Both the position numbers and the translations under genes were made by a program. A stretch of DNA of 35,373 nt. It comes from Alphaproteobacteria bacterium (lineage in GTDB: Bacteria; Pseudomonadota; Alphaproteobacteria; Caulobacterales; Aquidulcibacteraceae). The stretch spans positions 1 to 35,373 of the forward strand of contig JAIYAO010000025.1 in NCBI GenBank assembly GCA_027488965.1. Reading direction: 5' to 3'. The notes beneath the pieces were generated by a model. That model was not told the DNA's origin. It saw only the letters and a list, made by a program, of their open reading frames with translations, and made no database searches. This document shows positions 1-7,731 of the stretch, one piece after another (position 1 is the first letter of the stretch; each line of letters starts with the position of its first letter).

Positions 1-2
1 AC

Positions 3-698
3 GGCCGCTACCTGCTGACGCTGGCCGAGGAGGTGTTTGCGCTCTCGGAGGGCAAGCCGCTCGATTCCGCCGCGCTCTCGAAGCTCCTGCAGAAGCGTGC
101 GCCCGCCTACGACAAGGATCGCGAGGAGCACTACAACCTCATCTCTGCCCTGCATAAATCCATCCGCGGGTCTGATCCGGACGCCGCGCTCTACTGGCTC
201 GCGCGGATGCTGGCGGGCGGCGAGCAGCCGCTCTTTCTGGCGCGCCGCCTAGTGCGCGCGGCGGCAGAAGACATCGGCGCCGCCGATCCCACGGCATTGC
301 TTGTGTGCAATGCAGCGCGCGATGCGGTGGATTTTCTCGGTCAACCCGAGGCGGAACTGCATCTGGCGCAGGCGGTGGTCCACCTCGCCTGCGCGCCGAA
401 ATCAAACGCCGTCTACAAGGCCTGGAAGGCTGCACAGGCGGCAGCGGCCGAGACGGGCACGCTTGGCCCGCCCATGCACATCCGCAATGCGCCCACGCGG
501 ATGATGAAGGATCTGGGTTACGGGCAGGGCTACGCCTACGACCACGACGCCCCCGAGGGCTTTTCAGGCCAGAGCTACTTCCCTGACCAGATGGAACGCC
601 GTGTGTTCTATGAGCCGACAGATCGCGGCATGGAGGGGCGCGTGAAGGAGCGGCTCGAACGGTTCGCAGCGATGCGAAAGGAGCGAGGCGGGGGCTAG
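3..698 (+). CDS. rarA: Replication-associated recombination protein A (RarA/MgsA family AAA+ ATPase), C-terminal part; 5' end outside window
   Basis: Frame is open from the window start (GRYLLTLAEEVFALSEGKPLD...); C-terminal motifs AAEDIGAADPTALLVCNAARDAVDFLGQPEAELHLAQAVVHLACAPKSNAVYKAW and GQGYAYDHDAPEGFSGQSYFPDQM are characteristic of RarA. Confidence 0.93.
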   Translation, partial: GRYLLTLAEEVFALSEGKPLDSAALSKLLQKRAPAYDKDREEHYNLISALHKSIRGSDPDAALYWLARMLAGGEQPLFLARRLVRAAAEDIGAADPTALLVCNAARDAVDFLGQPEAELHLAQAVVHLACAPKSNAVYKAWKAAQAAAAETGTLGPPMHIRNAPTRMMKDLGYGQGYAYDHDAPEGFSGQSYFPDQMERRVFYEPTDRGMEGRVKERLERFAAMRKERGGG

Positions 699-1480
699 CC
701 TGCGTACTTCGGCTCGCGCTTCTCCAGAAACGCCGCGACGCCCTCGCGGAAATCCTCACCCTGCGCGCACAGGATCTGGTTGCGGTCTTCCATGGCGATG
801 GCCGCTTCAAGACCGCCGCAGTCGATCGCCATGTTGAGGCATTCCTTGGTGAGCCGCAGGCCTAGCGGCGTGGCGTGCAGCATGTCCTTCACGAACGCAT
901 CGACCTCCGCATCGACCTCCGCATCGGGCACGACGCGCGAGACAAGGCCCAGCTGCTGTGCGCGCGCCGCGTCGATGAAACGGCCGGTGAGCATGTACTC
1001 GGCGGCCACAGAACTCCCCACCATGCGCGGCAGGAAATAGCTCACCCCGATGTCGCACGCCGACAGGCCGATGCGAATGAAGGCGGCGTTCATGCGCGTG
1101 GTGGGTGTGGCGATACGCACGTCGCTGGCGAGGGCCAGGGCAAAGCCGCCGCCGCTGGCCGCGCCCTGAACGGCGCAGACGATGGGTTGGGGGCACTTGC
1201 GCATGGCCATCACGATCTCGGATATCGAACGCTGCGAATCGAGGCCCGATCCCGTGCCGCCGCTGCTGTTGGCGCGCTCTTTCAGGTCGAGCCCCGCGCA
1301 GAAGTTCGCGCCTGCGCCCCGCAGCACCACCACGCGCACGTCCCGGCGCCAGTTGAGTTCGGTGAACAGCCCGCGCAGTTCGTCCACCAGCTTGCGGTTG
1401 AGCGCATTGAGCCGCTCGGGACGGTTCATGGTGACGGTGAGGGCCGCGCCCTTCTGGGTGACGACGAGGTGCTCGTACAT
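695..1480 (-). CDS. Enoyl-CoA hydratase/isomerase (crotonase) family protein
   Basis: ORF translation MYEHLVVTQKGAALTVTMNRPERLNALN...GAGANFCAGLDLKE...VCAVQGAASGGGFALALASDVRIAT; ATG at 1480 preceded by GGAGAC on the minus strand. Confidence 0.92.
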   Translation of the reverse strand: MYEHLVVTQKGAALTVTMNRPERLNALNRKLVDELRGLFTELNWRRDVRVVVLRGAGANFCAGLDLKERANSSGGTGSGLDSQRSISEIVMAMRKCPQPIVCAVQGAASGGGFALALASDVRIATPTTRMNAAFIRIGLSACDIGVSYFLPRMVGSSVAAEYMLTGRFIDAARAQQLGLVSRVVPDAEVDAEVDAFVKDMLHATPLGLRLTKECLNMAIDCGGLEAAIAMEDRNQILCAQGEDFREGVAAFLEKREPKYAG

Positions 1481-1589
1481 GGGGGTCTCCTGACGCCGCA
1501 GTGTCCCGCGCGGCGAGGCCCCACGCAACCTGCCGTTGGGGCGCCGAGGCTTGCGCGGAGGGGCGGGGACGCCCTACATCGCGCCCCTC

Positions 1590-3296
1590 ATGGCTCGCTT
1601 CCTCATCACCTCCGCGCTCCCGTACATCAACGGCATCAAGCATCTGGGCAACCTGGCCGGCTCGATGCTGCCGGCGGATGTCCACGCCCGCTTCCGCCGC
1701 CTGCAGGGCCACGAAGTGCTGTTTCTGTGCGCCACCGACGAGCACGGCACGCCGGCCGAACTGGCCGCCGCCGAGGCGGGGCAGGACGTGCGCGCCTACT
1801 GCGATGAGCAGCACCTGATCCAGCGGGCGGCGGGGGAGGGGTTCCGGCTCTCGTTCGATCATTTCGGTCGCTCCTCCAATCCGCAGAACCACGCGCTCAC
1901 GCAGCACTTCGGCGAACGGCTCGAGGCGGCGGGCCTGATCGAGGAGCGCGTGTCGAAGCAGGTCTATTCCATCGACGACGGTCGCTTCCTGCCGGACCGC
2001 TACGTGGAGGGCACATGCCCGCACTGCGCCTTTGAGCGCGCGCGCGGCGACCAGTGCGACAACTGCGGCCGTCTCCTCGATCCCACCGACCTGAAGAATC
2101 CGCGTTCGAAAATCTCGGGCTCGACCAACGTGGAAGTGCGCGACACAGCGCACCTCTTCCTGAAGCAGCCCCTGATGCAGGACCGCATCCGCGCGTGGGT
2201 GGATGCGGCGACCGAATGGCCGCACCTCGCGCGCTCCATCGCCTACAAATGGCTAGACGAGGGCCTCATCGACCGCGCGATTACGCGCGATCTTGCGTGG
2301 GGCGTGAAGGTGACGAAGGACGGCGCGGTGCGGCCGGGCTTCGAGAACAAGGTCTATTACGTCTGGTTCGATGCGCCCATCGAGTACATCGCGGCGGGCG
2401 CCGAATGGGCCGAAGCGACGGGCAGCGACTGGGAGCGCTGGTGGCGCACCGACAAGGGCGCGAGTGACGTCACGTACATCGAGTTCATGGGCAAGGACAA
2501 TGTCGCCTTCCACACCGTGAGCTTTCCGGTGACGATCATGGGCTCGGGCGAACCGTGGAAGCTCGTGGACCGCCTGAAGGCGTTCAACTGGGTGACGTGG
2601 TACGGCGGCAAGTTCTCCACGTCCGAGAAGCGCGGCATCTTCATGGACCAGGCGCTCGAGCTGCTGCCGAGTGACTACTGGCGCTGGTACCTGATGGCGA
2701 ATGCGCCGGAGTCGAGCGATGCCGCGTTCACGCTGGAGCAGTTCCAGCAGACCGTGAACGCCGACCTCGCCAACGTGTTCGGCAACTTCGTGAACCGCAT
2801 CACGCGGTTTTGCGCGGCGAAGTTCGACTCTGCCGTGCCGACCGGCGGGGTGGCGGGGGATCTGGAGGCGAAGCTCGCCGCGGACGTGGCTGCGCGCGTA
2901 GCGGCGCTCACGCAGCACCATGAGGAGATGGAGTTCCGCAAGGCGGCCGCCGAGTTGCGCGCGCTCTGGGCGGCCGGCAACGAGTACCTGCAGGTCGCCG
3001 CGCCCTGGACGGCGTTCAAGACCGACCCAGCCTATGCCGCCGTGGGCGTGCGCACGGGGCTGAACCTCGTGGCGCTGTTCGCCGTCCTCGCCCAACCCTT
3101 CATCCCCGACGCCGCCGGCCGGGTGCTCGACGTGCTCGCCGTGCCCGCAGACCGGCGCGGCTGGCCGGCGCCGGCCACCGCCGCGCTGCTCGATCTCCTG
3201 CCCCAAGGCCACCCCATCGCGCCGCCCGACGTGCTGTTCGCCAAGATCGAGGACGCGGACGTGGCGGCCTGGACGGAGCGCTTCGGCGGCGGCTGA
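1590..3296 (+). CDS. metG: Methionine--tRNA ligase
   Basis: [31 protein letters not shown] (HIGH-like HLGN), CPHC...CDNC zinc knuckle, [11 protein letters not shown] in the KMSKS position, anticodon-binding domain; start chosen at internal ATG 1590. Confidence 0.96.
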   Translation: MARFLITSALPYINGIKHLGNLAGSMLPADVHARFRRLQGHEVLFLCATDEHGTPAELAAAEAGQDVRAYCDEQHLIQRAAGEGFRLSFDHFGRSSNPQNHALTQHFGERLEAAGLIEERVSKQVYSIDDGRFLPDRYVEGTCPHCAFERARGDQCDNCGRLLDPTDLKNPRSKISGSTNVEVRDTAHLFLKQPLMQDRIRAWVDAATEWPHLARSIAYKWLDEGLIDRAITRDLAWGVKVTKDGAVRPGFENKVYYVWFDAPIEYIAAGAEWAEATGSDWERWWRTDKGASDVTYIEFMGKDNVAFHTVSFPVTIMGSGEPWKLVDRLKAFNWVTWYGGKFSTSEKRGIFMDQALELLPSDYWRWYLMANAPESSDAAFTLEQFQQTVNADLANVFGNFVNRITRFCAAKFDSAVPTGGVAGDLEAKLAADVAARVAALTQHHEEMEFRKAAAELRALWAAGNEYLQVAAPWTAFKTDPAYAAVGVRTGLNLVALFAVLAQPFIPDAAGRVLDVLAVPADRRGWPAPATAALLDLLPQGHPIAPPDVLFAKIEDADVAAWTERFGGG

Positions 3297-3434
3297 AGGG
3301 CGGCATCGGCAAATCATCGGAGGCCATCGGCCAATCATCGGCGCGCTGTCGCGGCCGCGTCCTGTAGGGCGAGCGGGCGGGGGTGTTTCTTGCAGGGGCG
3401 ATCGACGGCCGATCGCGCAAGGAGCCTGCCCCCG

Positions 3435-3605
3435 ATGACGTCGTCCAAAGGTCCCCGTCGCATCAGCACCATCCGGTACGTCCCGGTCGCCACAAAAGGC
3501 GCCGGCCAGTCATCGCCGCTCGTCGGCGTCGCTGTGGTGACGGCCATCGGCATCGCCATCGCCCTGCTGGCGGTGACCATCAGCGCCGCGCAGGCCGTCC
3601 AGTAG
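3435..3605 (+). CDS. Small hypothetical membrane protein (56 aa)
   Basis: MTSSKGPRRISTIRYVPVATKGAGQSSPLVGVAVVTAIGIAIALLAVTISAAQAVQ; basic N-terminus then one hydrophobic segment. Start inferred. Confidence 0.5.
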   Translation: MTSSKGPRRISTIRYVPVATKGAGQSSPLVGVAVVTAIGIAIALLAVTISAAQAVQ

Positions 3606-3675
3606 GGCGGTCCGGGGCTTGCATCGTCGGTTCGGCGGACGGCGGGGGCCGCTCCCCGAGCCGTTCGGAGCCGCC

Positions 3676-3762
3676 ATGCTGGCCATGTTTCTCGTCGCCC
3701 GCCTCATCGCCCGGTGGCGCAGCACGCGCCGGCCGCTGGCGGTCCGGGCGGCAATTCGCTAG
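3676..3762 (+). CDS. Candidate very small ORF (28 aa), hydrophobic then Arg-rich
   Basis: ATG CTG GCC ATG TTT ... ATT CGC TAG = MLAMFLVARLIARWRSTRRPLAVRAAIR; GGAG a few nt upstream. Too short for statistical support. Confidence 0.25.
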   Translation: MLAMFLVARLIARWRSTRRPLAVRAAIR

Positions 3763-3801
3763 GTATCCCCGGACATAGCCGTCGCGCCGGGGAGCCGATT
3801 G

Positions 3802-4158
3802 ATGGACCTGATACAGACCTATCTGGCCGCCGCGCTGGATTTCCTCTCCACCGGCTACAATCAGGTGAATGGCCCCCAGGGCCTGGTGATCGGTCTGCTC
3901 GCGGTGGTGGTGATGCAGTCTTGGGGACAGCTCCTGGCTGTCACGATGGTCTCGACCATCGCCTACGCCATCGTGGAGGCCGTGCGCCCCATCGTGCTGG
4001 AGGGCGGAGCCCTCAAGCTGCCGCCGGTCACGGAGCCCGCCTACTGGGGCTTCGTGGCGGCCCTCTATGTGGGCCTGCTGGTGATCATCGCCATGTTCTT
4101 CGCCGTGAAGCGCGTGTTCTTCATGCGCGGCGCCGGCGCGAAGGCCAAGGCGCACTGA
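3802..4158 (+). CDS. Hypothetical membrane protein (118 aa)
   Basis: MDLIQTYLAAALDFLSTGYNQVNGPQGLVIGLLAVVVMQSWGQLLAVTMVSTIAYAIVEAVRPIV...YWGFVAALYVGLLVIIAMFFAVKRVFFMR; multiple hydrophobic segments. Confidence 0.7.
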   Translation: MDLIQTYLAAALDFLSTGYNQVNGPQGLVIGLLAVVVMQSWGQLLAVTMVSTIAYAIVEAVRPIVLEGGALKLPPVTEPAYWGFVAALYVGLLVIIAMFFAVKRVFFMRGAGAKAKAH

Positions 4159-4209
4159 AACGCTGGCAGCGGATCGCCGGCGATGTTACGGAGGCCTCCC
4201 TCCGGGCCC

Positions 4210-4280
4210 GCGGGTGTAGCTCAATGGTAGAGCTCTAGTCTTCCAAACTAGTGACAGGGGTTCGATTCCCCTCACCCGCT
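4210..4280 (+). tRNA. tRNA-Gly (TCC anticodon), CCA not fully encoded
   Basis: GCGGGTG...CACCCGC acceptor pairing, TAGCTCAATGGTAGAGCT D-arm, CTTCCAA anticodon loop, GGGGTTCGATTCCCC T-arm. Confidence 0.97.
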
Positions 4281-5065
4281 CCGGGGCCATCGCTGAGGGC
4301 CCGCCGGGCTGCATATAGCGCGATGGCCGCGGCGGCGGCCACATTCAGGCTTTCCATTTTCGGATCGATGGGGATGCGGGCGCGCAGGTCGCAGCGCTGG
4401 GCTACAAGATCGCGCACGCCGGCGCCCTCCGCCCCCAGCACGATGACCGGGCTGCGCCCGTCGGCGAGCGCGCCGTCGAGCGTCATGGGCGCCTCGCCTT
4501 CCAGCGCGATGGTGACGTAGCCCGCCTCTGCGAGCGCCTCCACGGCCCTGGTGAGATTGACGGCCCGCACATGCGGCACCAGTTCCACCGCGCCCGCGGC
4601 GGCCTTGGCGAGCGCGCCGGTGAGGGGCGGGGACTTGCGGTCCTGCATCACGATGGCGCGGGCCGAGAACGCCGCCGCCGCCCGGAACACGGCGCCTACG
4701 TTCTGCGGGTCGGTCACGCCGTCGAGGATCAGCACCGGGCGGCCGTCGGGCGGCAGGCAGGCCTCTTCCAGCGTCTGGTCCTCCAGCGGATCGGCGCGCA
4801 GGGCGATGCCCTGGTGGACCGCGCCAGGAGGCAGAAGCGCATCGATGGCGGCGGGCTCCATGAGGTCCGGGGAGATGGTCGCCGGCAGGCGCTGGGCGCC
4901 GTTGCGGCTGGCCACGACCCGCTCGATGCGCCGCGCCGGATTGGCGAGCGCCGCGAGCACGGCGTGGACCCCCCAGATCCAGCGCGTGTCGGGCGGAGGC
5001 CCGCGATCGGCGCCGCGATCCGGCTTGCGGGGGCCGCGCCTATTGAGCGGTGGGTTCGACCTCAC
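4235..5065 (-). CDS. rlmB: TrmH/SpoU-family 23S rRNA (guanosine-2'-O-)-methyltransferase, RlmB-like
   Basis: WIWGVHAVLAALANP, VLILDGVTDPQNVGAVFRAAAAF, VIVLGAEGAGVRDLV, IPIDPKMESLNVAAAAAIALY (SPOUT motifs). Start ambiguous: ORF runs to a TTG at 5110; GTG at 5065 has an upstream GGAGG. The 3' end runs antisense into tRNA-Gly. Confidence 0.9.
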   Translation of the reverse strand: MRSNPPLNRRGPRKPDRGADRGPPPDTRWIWGVHAVLAALANPARRIERVVASRNGAQRLPATISPDLMEPAAIDALLPPGAVHQGIALRADPLEDQTLEEACLPPDGRPVLILDGVTDPQNVGAVFRAAAAFSARAIVMQDRKSPPLTGALAKAAAGAVELVPHVRAVNLTRAVEALAEAGYVTIALEGEAPMTLDGALADGRSPVIVLGAEGAGVRDLVAQRCDLRARIPIDPKMESLNVAAAAAIALYAARRALSDGPGAGEGNRTPVTSLED

Positions 5066-5071
5066 TATAAG
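5043..5071 (+). promoter_or_regulatory. Candidate sigma70-type promoter for tRNA-Tyr
   Basis: TTGAGC (5043-5048), 17-nt spacer, TATAAG (5066-5071), about 87 nt upstream of the mature tRNA-Tyr 5' end. Confidence 0.5.
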
Positions 5072-5157
5072 ACGCGCCTCCGCAAGTGGACGGGGCGTTC
5101 TATCGGCCAACGCCCTCTACGTCCAAGCGGTGCATCCGATCGGATGGCGACTGGTCT

Positions 5158-5243
5158 GGAAGGGTGGCCGAGTGGTTAATGGCAGCAGACTGTAAATCTG
5201 CCCACGAGAGTGTACGCTGGTTCGAATCCAGCCCCTTCCACCA
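5158..5243 (+). tRNA. tRNA-Tyr (GTA anticodon), CCA encoded
   Basis: GGAAGGG...CCCTTCC acceptor, long variable arm, ACTGTAAATC anticodon loop, GGTTCGAATCC T-arm, ACCA end. Confidence 0.97.
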
Positions 5244-5407
5244 GCCTTCGTTCGCTTCGCGAGCCTCGGCTCGGTAAACCAGATCGAGTGACGCAGCGCG
5301 AAGGCTAGTGTCGCTCAGACTTGTGCCGCGGACGACCATGGACATGTCACCACGGGCGCCGCCCGGGTGGCCCGACTGTGGGGCGTTGCGCGCGGAGGGG
5401 GACGTCC

Positions 5408-6232
5408 TCACTCAATCACGAATTCCTCGGGCTTCCAGGACACCGGCGGGTATTGCGGGTTCATGGCTTCCAGCGTGGCGCGCACGACGGAGGCGATGAT
5501 GGCGTTGCGCCGCCACTTTCGGTCGGCGGGCACTACCCGCCACGGGGCGTGGGCGCTCGACGTCTTGCGCAGCATCTTCTCGTAGGCGGCCTGATAGTCG
5601 TCCCACAGTTTGCGGTCCTCAAGGTCCGAGGCGTTCCACTTCCATCGCTTGGCGGGATCGTCGAGCCGGTCCTGCAGTCGCTTCTTCTGTTCGTCCCTGG
5701 AGATGTGCAGCATGAACTTGAGGACCGTCACGCCGTTGTTCACGAGGTGCTGCTCGAACGCGACGATTTCGCCGTAGCGCCGTTCGATGGCGTCGGCGGG
5801 GGCCAGGTTGCGGACTTTCGCCACCAGCACGTCCTCGTAGTGGGAGCGGTTGAAAATGCCGATGAAGCCCTTCCGGGGCACGGCCCGATGGACGCGCCAG
5901 AGGTAGTCGTGGGCCAGTTCCTCCTCGGTCGGCCGTCCGAACGGGGTGACGACGACGCCGAGGGGGCCAGTCTCGTTGAACACCGCGCGCACCGTGCCGT
6001 CCTTGCCCGAAGTGTCGATGCCCTGCAGGACGACCAGGAGCGCGCGGGTGCGTTCCGCAAACAGCCGGTCCTGCAGGGTGTTGATGACCGCAGCGTCCTC
6101 GGCCAGCTGTTTCTCGGCCTTCTTGCGATCGGGCAGGAGGTCGTCGCGCCGGGTGTCCAGCGTGGCAAGCTTGACCTTGGCGCCGACGGCGATGGCGGCG
6201 TCGATGTCGGTGGCGGAGGGTTTGTCGTTCAT
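5408..6232 (-). CDS. ppk2: Polyphosphate kinase 2 family protein
   Basis: Walker A-like QGIDTSGKDGTVRAVFNETGPLG, HDYLWRVHRAVPRKGFIGIFNRSHYEDVLVAKV, FMLHISRDEQKKRLQDRLDDPAKRWKW. Confidence 0.92.
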   Translation of the reverse strand: MNDKPSATDIDAAIAVGAKVKLATLDTRRDDLLPDRKKAEKQLAEDAAVINTLQDRLFAERTRALLVVLQGIDTSGKDGTVRAVFNETGPLGVVVTPFGRPTEEELAHDYLWRVHRAVPRKGFIGIFNRSHYEDVLVAKVRNLAPADAIERRYGEIVAFEQHLVNNGVTVLKFMLHISRDEQKKRLQDRLDDPAKRWKWNASDLEDRKLWDDYQAAYEKMLRKTSSAHAPWRVVPADRKWRRNAIIASVVRATLEAMNPQYPPVSWKPEEFVIE

Positions 6233-6296
6233 GGGCGCAGCATCGCGCGCCTTCGCCCGGGAGGCGAGCGACTTCGCGTGACAGCCGAGAATGCAG

Positions 6297-6324
6297 GAAG
6301 CCCCACCGGTGAGGGCGGGGCTTC
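6297..6324 (-). terminator. Candidate hairpin terminator downstream of rpsD
   Basis: GAAGCCCC...GGGGCTTC inverted repeat 27 nt past the rpsD stop; no clear U-tract. Confidence 0.55.
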
Positions 6325-6350
6325 ACAAATGCATCACAAGGGAGCGGCGA

Positions 6351-6968
6351 TCAGCTGGCGTAGAACTCGACCACCAGGTTCGGCTCCATCTGCACGGCAT
6401 AGGGAACTTCCGCCAGCAGCGGCACGCGCGCGTACTTGGCGGTCATGGCCTTGGGATCCAGCTCGATGTAGTCGGGCACGTCGCGTTCGGCGCTGCCCAT
6501 CGCCTCAAGAACGAGCGCCATGGACTTGGCCTTGTCCGACACCTCGATCAGGTCGCCCGCCTTGCACACGTAGGAGGGGATCGTCACCCGGCGGCCGTTC
6601 ACCTTGACGTGGCCGTGGTTGACGAACTGCCGGGCCGAGAACGGCGTCGGCGAGAACTTGGACCGGTAGATGACCGCGTCGAGGCGGCTCTCCAGCAGGC
6701 CGATCAGGTTTTCGGCCGTGTTGCCCTTGCGGCGCGACGCTTCGGCGAAGATCCGGCGGAACTGCTTTTCGGTGATGTTGCCGTAGTAGAGGCGCAGCTT
6801 CTGCTTGGCCGCGAGCTGCTGGCCGAAGTCGGAGGTCTTGCCCTTGCGGCGCTGGCCGTGCTGGCCCGGTCCGTAGGACCGCTTGTTCACCGGGGACTTG
6901 GGGCGCCCCCAGAGGTTCTGCCCATATCTGCGATCGGCCTTGTACTTGGCCGTCAGACGCTTCGTCAT
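6351..6968 (-). CDS. rpsD: 30S ribosomal protein S4
   Basis: [49 protein letters not shown]...[16 protein letters not shown]...[19 protein letters not shown]. Confidence 0.98.
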   Translation of the reverse strand: MTKRLTAKYKADRRYGQNLWGRPKSPVNKRSYGPGQHGQRRKGKTSDFGQQLAAKQKLRLYYGNITEKQFRRIFAEASRRKGNTAENLIGLLESRLDAVIYRSKFSPTPFSARQFVNHGHVKVNGRRVTIPSYVCKAGDLIEVSDKAKSMALVLEAMGSAERDVPDYIELDPKAMTAKYARVPLLAEVPYAVQMEPNLVVEFYAS

Positions 6969-7100
6969 GCGTCCGTTCCTTCTGTTTTTGAGGGGGCCCG
7001 GCGGCGCCGTGAGTGGCGCTGCGACTGCCCTGGCGGTAACACCCCTCGCCCAGCTTTCCGCGCCGGGCGGCGTCATGCGCTGACCGGCGGGAAGCCGCGG

Positions 7101-7128
7101 GTTCTAGCGGCTGGGGGCGCGAAGTCAA
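7101..7128 (-). promoter_or_regulatory. Candidate rpsD promoter
   Basis: On the minus strand TTGACT (7123-7128), 16-nt spacer, TAGAAC (7101-7106); implies a leader of about 125 nt before rpsD. Confidence 0.45.
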
Positions 7129-7305
7129 CGACGATCGCCGCGCCCCACAGGCTGTTTGCCTATGTAAGGCCGGAAGTGTCCATGGGCTGGCGCAAGTATT
7201 TACTAGTCATCGCTCACTATAGACAGGAATGCCGAAGCATCGGGCGTCAAGGTTTAGAGTAAATTAGCCAGCCGCGCCAATCCTCGCCCGCAGGTGGAGG
7301 ATGTC

Positions 7306-7731
7306 ATGCGATTGCAAGCGACAAGCAGGAATCTGCGGCGGGCGCAGGGCGGGGTGGCGGCGCTGGAGTTCGCGCTCATCGCGCCGGTGCTGGTGATGCT
7401 GGTGTTCGGCATCCTCGAGTACGGCGTGTACTTCGGGGTCGCCCATTCCGTGCAGCAGCTCACCAACGACGCTGCGCGGGTGGCCGTCGGCGGTCTCACC
7501 AGCGCCGAACGCACCCAGCTGGTGAACGATCACATCGGCCGTCATGGCCGCGACTATGGTCTCGTCCTCGCCGAGAACGTGAACGTGACCGTGCGCGACG
7601 CGCAGGGCGAGATCACCGTGCTCGCGCGGTACGACGCCTCGTATCTGCCGATTTTCGCGATGGACGGCATTGCGCCGATGGCTCCGTCGACCATCGAGAA
7701 CCGGGCGTCCGTGCGCATCGGGGGATTCTGA
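7306..7731 (+). CDS. TadE-like pilus assembly/pseudopilin-type protein
   Basis: RRAQGGVAALEFALIAPVLVMLVFGILEYGVYFGVAHSVQQLTNDAARVAVGG (TadE N-terminal motif); GGAGG 5 nt upstream of ATG 7306. Confidence 0.85.
   Translation: MRLQATSRNLRRAQGGVAALEFALIAPVLVMLVFGILEYGVYFGVAHSVQQLTNDAARVAVGGLTSAERTQLVNDHIGRHGRDYGLVLAENVNVTVRDAQGEITVLARYDASYLPIFAMDGIAPMAPSTIENRASVRIGGF

Noticed and set aside
807-2225. Large minus ORF (472 aa) over metG and crotonase
   Set aside because: High-GC shadow ORF antisense or out of frame to well-supported genes; low-complexity Arg/Ala/Gly composition.
5061-5071. CTCACTATA resembling part of a T7 promoter (also at 7214-7221)
   Set aside because: Only a partial match without the rest of the T7 consensus; better explained as bacterial -10 elements or chance.
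5100-5411. Minus ORF containing WWKGLDSNQRTLSWADLQSAAINHSATLP
   Set aside because: This is the antisense translation of tRNA-Tyr, a well-known spurious-ORF signature, not a protein.
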